A DNA stretch of 10,856 nucleotides from NCBI GenBank assembly GCA_947628765.1, contig CANRBD010000038.1, positions 1 through 10,856 of the forward strand, written 5' to 3'. Numbering within the stretch: position 1 is the first letter of the stretch; each line of letters starts with the position of its first letter. The notes under the pieces were generated by a model. The model was given only the letters and a program-made list of their open reading frames with translations, was not told where the DNA came from and did no database searches. This document shows positions 7,266 to 10,856 of this stretch, one piece after another. The position numbers were made by a program, and so were the translations under genes. Source of the stretch: an uncultured Bacilli bacterium. Lineage in GTDB: Bacteria; Bacillota_I; Bacilli_A; RF39; UBA660.

Positions 7266-7281
7266 TTGAATGGTGATTTAA

Positions 7282-8760
7282 ATGAAAAAATTTTTAAATT
7301 GTATTGTTAATAATAGTTTTGGAGCCATTTTTATAGCTATTATTCTTTTTTATTTATTAAATGTATCAGTTTATTTATTTAAAAATCCCGGATTTATGGT
7401 AATTATACCGGCAATAATAATTTTGATATTATGGTATTTTCTATATTGCAAATTATCAAAATTGCAACAAAAAAATGACAGAAAAGTTTCATTAATAATC
7501 TTTTTTGGCTCTGCTATAATTTATTTAATTTGGGGTTTATTTGCTAAAACTCAACCAATTTCTGATTATGAAGTTATTGTTAATGGAGCTAAAGATATTA
7601 TAAACGGAACTTTTGCGACACAAAGCTTTGACCCAACCAATTATTTTTATTATTATAACCACCAAATTGGTCACGCATTATTTGTAGCTATTGAAATGTT
7701 TTTTACTGGTGGCAGTTTGGCAGCATTAAAAATACTAGAAATCCTTTTCTTGTCAGCCACTAATTTATTACTATATAAATTCAGTAAAAAAGTTTTTTCT
7801 GACAAATCAGCTCTGATAATTACTATTATCTATAGCACATTAATATTTAATATTTTAGGTAGTTCTGTTATTAATAATCAGCATATTACAGCATTTTTCT
7901 ATATACTAGGACTATATTTATTTGTTAGGAATGACAAAATCTTTGGCAAAATAGCTTGTGGTATATTAATATCAATCGCAACAATAATTAGACCATCATC
8001 TATTATTATTTTACTAGGAATTATTCTTTATCTAATTTGGCTAGTTATTAAAAAAAGCCCTCGAAAGCAAAATTTAATAAATATAGCAATGATTATATTA
8101 TCTTTCTTTATTACAACCACAGCCATTAACACTATTGTTGTAAAAACTCATTTAGCTCCTTCAGCCATTACTGAATCAAAAGTACCATATTTTAAATATA
8201 TTTTAGGTTTCCAATGGCACGGACTACATAATATTCCAACGATTGATAAAATTAAAAATACCACATATTTAGGTTTAGAAAAAGAAAAATTTAACTATAA
8301 AAAATATAATGAAAAATCCAAAAAATATATAATTGATTCTTATCTTCATAATACTGACAGCGTTCTAAGGTATATCAGAAATAGATTAAACTATTTTACC
8401 GCCGAACCCGATTGTCAGGTAGATTGGGCTAAACGTGGATATAAAGATACAATGAGCGGGCAAGTTTTAGTAAAATATGGATATGCCGAATATCTCTTAT
8501 TGCTAATTTTTTCTCTAATGTCAGTTATATTATATCTTAAGAATAAAATTAAAAATAAAGAAAACATTGATATCTATAATTTATTTATGATTATATTCAT
8601 AGGCTATTTCTTAGTACATACAGTTATTGAATGTCAGACTAGATATCGTTATGATCAATATATAATGCTTACATTAATATCATTACCTATTGTAAAAATG
8701 ATATTTGAATATTTAGACAGTAAGATGAAAAAAATCACTAATAAAAAAGTTGAAATATAA
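7282..8760 (+). CDS. Polytopic GT-C glycosyltransferase (GT39/PMT_2-like)
   Basis: A 492-residue membrane protein probably using a polyprenyl-phosphate sugar to glycosylate a target outside the cytoplasm. About a dozen hydrophobic segments can be seen, dense from 12 to 286 and again from 402 to 474, separated by a hydrophilic domain at about 290-400 that should face outward. The first large outer loop has the acidic motif QPISDYEVI (91-99); D95 is at the expected catalytic position of GT-C enzymes. IIRPSS (235-240) and ECQTRYRYDQY (450-460) recur in Firmicute PMT_2-type proteins. GGTGA (7272-7276), five bases from the ATG, is a weaker ribosome binding site than those of the neighbours. It is the only plus-strand gene and converges on a gtrB-like gene that could make its donor. 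Its acceptor (glycan, teichoic acid or protein) is unknown. Confidence 0.82.
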   Translation: MKKFLNCIVNNSFGAIFIAIILFYLLNVSVYLFKNPGFMVIIPAIIILILWYFLYCKLSKLQQKNDRKVSLIIFFGSAIIYLIWGLFAKTQPISDYEVIVNGAKDIINGTFATQSFDPTNYFYYYNHQIGHALFVAIEMFFTGGSLAALKILEILFLSATNLLLYKFSKKVFSDKSALIITIIYSTLIFNILGSSVINNQHITAFFYILGLYLFVRNDKIFGKIACGILISIATIIRPSSIIILLGIILYLIWLVIKKSPRKQNLINIAMIILSFFITTTAINTIVVKTHLAPSAITESKVPYFKYILGFQWHGLHNIPTIDKIKNTTYLGLEKEKFNYKKYNEKSKKYIIDSYLHNTDSVLRYIRNRLNYFTAEPDCQVDWAKRGYKDTMSGQVLVKYGYAEYLLLLIFSLMSVILYLKNKIKNKENIDIYNLFMIIFIGYFLVHTVIECQTRYRYDQYIMLTLISLPIVKMIFEYLDSKMKKITNKKVEI

Positions 8761-8770
8761 AAAGGCCTCC

Positions 8771-8802
8771 ATTGATGTGAACCCCAATTAGGAGACATCA
8801 AT
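8771..8802. repeat. Hairpin with 8-bp perfect arms; inner part resembles an IS3-family end
   Basis: ATTGATGT (8771-8778) and ACATCAAT (8795-8802) are exact inverted copies around a 16-base loop, starting ten bases after the GT-C stop codon. The segment GAACCCCAATTAGGAGACA (8779-8797) has the ACCCCAA...GACA spacing of terminal repeats from the IS150-like branch of the IS3 family, as I remember that consensus. No transposase remnant or matching second end is seen. On the plus strand no T-run follows, so it is not an obvious terminator for the GT-C gene. Confidence 0.5.
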
Positions 8803-8818
8803 AAAAAATACTTATATT

Positions 8819-8847
8819 AAAAAGAGAAAAGTTATTTTTCTCTTTTT
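8819..8847. terminator. Bidirectional intrinsic terminator between converging genes
   Basis: AAAAAGAGAAAA (8819-8830), loop GTTAT, and TTTTCTCTTTTT (8836-8847) form a 12-bp perfect stem. Its arms supply a T-run in either direction, so it can end both the GT-C transcript (plus) and the gtrB transcript (minus, whose stop is at 8868). The stem has only two G:C pairs. Position between two convergent stops supports the call. Confidence 0.72.
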
Positions 8848-8867
8848 GTATAAATTTTGTTCTTTTT

Positions 8868-9806
8868 TTAATCAATAATTTTATCTATAAAGTATTTTGG
8901 ACGATGTTTAGTTTCTTTATAAATCTTTCCAATATACTCTCCTACTACACCAATAGCAAACATTTGGATTCCACCTAATAGCCATATAGATACTACTATA
9001 AATGCCCAACCATCTACAGTATGCCCTGTGAATTTAACAACTAAAGTATAAATTAACACTAAAAAGCTCAAAAAACTAACTAATAGTCCAAAAAACATTA
9101 TTATTTTTATTGGTTTAACACTAAATGAAGTTATGCCATCAAATGCTAAATGTAGCATCTTTTTTAAAGGATAATTAGACTGTCCGGCTTCTCTTTCCTT
9201 TCTTTCATAAGTGACAACTGAACTGGAAAAACCAATTAAAGGTACCATGCCACGCAAAAATACATTTACTTCTTGATACTCTGAAAGCGCTTCCAAACTA
9301 CGTTTAGACATTAATCTATAGTCAGCATGATTATAAATAGTTTCTACGCCCATCTTTTTCATAATTTTGTAAAAACCTTCAGCGGTTACACGTTTAAACC
9401 ATTTATCGGTCTTCCTCGAAGAACGAACTCCATACACTATATCATCACCATTATTATATGCATCAATCATTTGATCTATAGCGTCAATATCATCTTGTAA
9501 ATCAGCATCTAATGATATTGCTGCATCTGCGTAATCCTTGGCATACATCAGTCCTGCTAATAAAGCATTTTGATGTCCAACATTTCTCGATAATTTTATT
9601 CCTATAAATATTTTATCGTTATCACATAAATTATTAATAATTTCCCATGTATTATCCTTAGAGCCATCATTAACAAAAACAATTTTGCTATCTTTACTAA
9701 TTTTTTTATTTTTAATTAGATTAAGCATTTTTGACTTTAATTTAGGTGCACTTATAGGTAACATTTCCTCCTCATTATAACATGGAACAACAAAATACAA
9801 TTTCAT
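8868..9806 (-). CDS. GtrB-like polyprenyl-phosphate glycosyltransferase (GT2, two C-terminal TM segments)
   Basis: This 312-residue membrane-bound GT2 enzyme should transfer a sugar (glucose or GlcNAc in most characterised relatives) from its nucleotide to undecaprenyl phosphate on the inner face. The catalytic domain shows FVVPCYNEEEML (5-16), VFVNDGSKDNT (43-53), LSRNVGHQNALLAGL (72-86) and the DXD-type SLDADLQDD (98-106). R201 onward, ERKEREAGQSNYP, is the usual motif ahead of the membrane part. Two hydrophobic spans follow (about 232-257 and 265-290), then GEYIGKIYKETKHRPKY (289-305), a hallmark of GtrB/CsbB/YkcC-type proteins. Length is typical. GGGAGG (9813-9818) is six bases from the ATG. 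It converges on the GT-C transferase, a probable user of its product. A GtrA-type flippase is not in the window. Confidence 0.93.
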   Translation of the reverse strand: MKLYFVVPCYNEEEMLPISAPKLKSKMLNLIKNKKISKDSKIVFVNDGSKDNTWEIINNLCDNDKIFIGIKLSRNVGHQNALLAGLMYAKDYADAAISLDADLQDDIDAIDQMIDAYNNGDDIVYGVRSSRKTDKWFKRVTAEGFYKIMKKMGVETIYNHADYRLMSKRSLEALSEYQEVNVFLRGMVPLIGFSSSVVTYERKEREAGQSNYPLKKMLHLAFDGITSFSVKPIKIIMFFGLLVSFLSFLVLIYTLVVKFTGHTVDGWAFIVVSIWLLGGIQMFAIGVVGEYIGKIYKETKHRPKYFIDKIID

Positions 9807-9835
9807 TTTCTACCTCCCGTTTTTAGCTTAACTAT

Positions 9836-9865
9836 ATAATATCACAATTTCAATAATTGAGACAA
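9836..9865 (-). promoter_or_regulatory. Candidate promoter for the gtrB-like gene
   Basis: On the minus strand TTGTCT (9860-9865) is followed after 18 bases by TATTAT (9836-9841), with TG at 9843-9844 forming an extended -10. The start would be near 9829, about 23 bases ahead of the ATG. No T-run hairpin ends the MBOAT gene before it, so read-through from upstream may also transcribe gtrB. Confidence 0.48.
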
Positions 9866-9875
9866 CTTATTATTG
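9851..9875. repeat. 7-bp inverted repeat flanking the gtrB -35 region
   Basis: CAATAAT (9851-9857) and ATTATTG (9869-9875) are perfect inverted copies with an 11-base spacer that contains the candidate -35 hexamer (9860-9865). No T-run follows on either strand. It could be a repressor site; a 7-bp match is also expected by chance now and then in DNA of this composition. Confidence 0.3.
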
Positions 9876-9891
9876 CGAAAATAATTTTATT

Positions 9892-10856
9892 TTAAAATCT
9901 AAAATATATAAAAGGATTATATGTTGATTGCACTAAAAATGCTACTGATAATAACAAAATAAATATTAACCATATATCATAGATATAACTTAAAGCATTA
10001 TTCTTAGCTGATAATTTTTTATATATATTATTTACAAATGGCGCTGAACCAATAGCTGCTAAAATCATATATGGCATATAATTTAATAAATCGTAATGCA
10101 TCGCAATATAAGAAATTAAATCGCTTGATTTAAATGTAAAAATATTATGTAAGGTTGCTAAAATAGCATCCATACTTTCAAGCCTAAAGATAATCCAACC
10201 AACACAAATTAAAATAAATGCATATAACCATTGAATAATACTAGGCAATTTATTTAAAACTTTATTTAAGAATAATTTTTCACATAGTAAAATTACTGCA
10301 AAATAAAGTCCCCAAATAACAAAATTCCAACTAGCACCATGCCATAAACCAGTACATGCCCAAACAATTAAAATATTGCGAATCCATTTCCATTTTGGTA
10401 CCCTATTACCACCAAGCGGAATATAAATATAATCTCTAAACCATGATGAAAGGGAAATATGCCATCTACGCCAAAATTCAGTAATACTCTTTGAGATATA
10501 TGGATAATTGAAGTTTTCTAAAAAATCAAAGCCTAACATTTTTCCTAAACCAATAGCCATATCACTATATCCAGAAAAATCAAAATAAATTTGGAATGTA
10601 TAAGCTAAAACTCCAACAATTAAAATAATTGCACCACATTCACTAACATTGCCATTTAAAATCGTATCAGCAATTACAGCAACATTATTTGCAATAATTA
10701 CTTTTTTACCTAAACCAATGATAAATCGTCTAAAACCATCGGTAAATTTGTCTAAAGTTACTTTTCTATCAGCTAATTGTTTTTCGATAGTGCTGTACCT
10801 TACAATCGGTCCGGCAATTAATTGTGGAAATAAGGCAATATAAGCCCCCATTGTAA
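9892..10856 (-). CDS. AlgI-like MBOAT O-acyltransferase, N-terminus cut by window edge
   Basis: About 320 C-terminal residues of a membrane-bound O-acyltransferase are present; the frame is open at the right edge. AlgI-type proteins usually have about 460-500 residues, so roughly 150 are missing. Counting from the ATG at 10849-10851, which is internal, the visible motifs are FPQLIAGPIVRYS (8-20), YFDFSGYSDMAIGLGKMLGF (89-108), FWRRWHISLSSWFRDYIYIP (126-145), and GLWHGASWNFVIWG (168-181). H171 is the expected catalytic histidine and H131 the second conserved one. Several hydrophobic spans follow to the C-terminus. Such proteins move acyl groups, usually acetyl, across the membrane for O-acylation of exported glycans, normally with an SGNH/AlgJ- or DltD-like partner, which would lie outside the window. 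An acceptor in this glycan is inferred only from position. Confidence 0.93.
   Translation of the reverse strand, partial: TMGAYIALFPQLIAGPIVRYSTIEKQLADRKVTLDKFTDGFRRFIIGLGKKVIIANNVAVIADTILNGNVSECGAIILIVGVLAYTFQIYFDFSGYSDMAIGLGKMLGFDFLENFNYPYISKSITEFWRRWHISLSSWFRDYIYIPLGGNRVPKWKWIRNILIVWACTGLWHGASWNFVIWGLYFAVILLCEKLFLNKVLNKLPSIIQWLYAFILICVGWIIFRLESMDAILATLHNIFTFKSSDLISYIAMHYDLLNYMPYMILAAIGSAPFVNNIYKKLSAKNNALSYIYDIWLIFILLLSVAFLVQSTYNPFIYFRF

Noticed and set aside
10649..10843. 64-codon open frame on the plus strand
   Set aside because: Antisense shadow of the MBOAT gene with no start signals.
10849..10851. ATG as the true start of the MBOAT gene
   Set aside because: The frame stays open to the window edge and the N-terminal third of the family is missing, so this is an internal methionine.
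1..10856. CRISPR array, tRNA, rRNA, riboswitch or complete insertion sequence
   Set aside because: No regularly spaced repeats, no recognisable structured RNA leader and no transposase frame; nearly all the DNA is taken up by the glycan genes.
1..10856. Mycoplasma-type code with TGA as tryptophan
   Set aside because: All proteins are full length under the standard code with many TGG tryptophans and no in-frame TGA.

Overview
The window is a very AT-rich stretch holding part of a cell-surface polysaccharide locus of the Wzx/Wzy type. Strong AGGAGG-type ribosome binding sites, TAA-dominated stops, extended -10 promoters and poly-T terminators point to a low-GC Firmicute or a related Bacilli/Erysipelotrichia-like lineage; I cannot name the species. 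TGG encodes tryptophan throughout and the reading frames contain no TGA, so the standard bacterial code fits and a mycoplasma code does not.

Layout. From 7168 down to the left edge, eight genes lie head to tail on the minus strand: an Alg14-like and an Alg13-like subunit of a split glycosyltransferase, a UDP-GlcNAc 2-epimerase (wecB/mnaA), a Wzx-like flippase, a Wzy-like polymerase, a GT2 transferase, a GT32 transferase, and the first 68 codons of a GT4-like transferase cut by the window edge. A hairpin with a T-run at the end of wecB, followed by a candidate promoter, may split this run into two transcription units. At 7282 a gene on the plus strand, transcribed divergently, encodes a multi-membrane-span GT-C (GT39/PMT-like) transferase. 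It converges on a minus-strand GtrB-like polyprenyl-phosphate glycosyltransferase (8868-9806), and a bidirectional terminator lies between them. Upstream of gtrB is the 3' two-thirds of an AlgI-like MBOAT O-acyltransferase that runs off the right edge.

How it works together (inference from families). Wzx, Wzy and the soluble transferases would build, flip and polymerise an undecaprenyl-linked repeat unit, probably containing ManNAc or a derivative given the epimerase. The Alg13/14-like pair may add the second sugar. GtrB would make an undecaprenyl-phosphate sugar that the GT-C transferase attaches outside the membrane, and the MBOAT protein would O-acylate the glycan. The priming phosphoglycosyltransferase, the chain-length/tyrosine-kinase regulators, a GtrA-like flippase and the usual SGNH partner of AlgI are not in the window.

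No RNA gene, CRISPR array, complete mobile element or gene-free stretch over 300 bases was seen. The least explained DNA is in the short intergenic gaps: three perfect inverted repeats, one of which resembles an IS3-family end. I did not find evidence of a wholly new system; this is an accessory glycan locus with some regulatory sequence worth checking.
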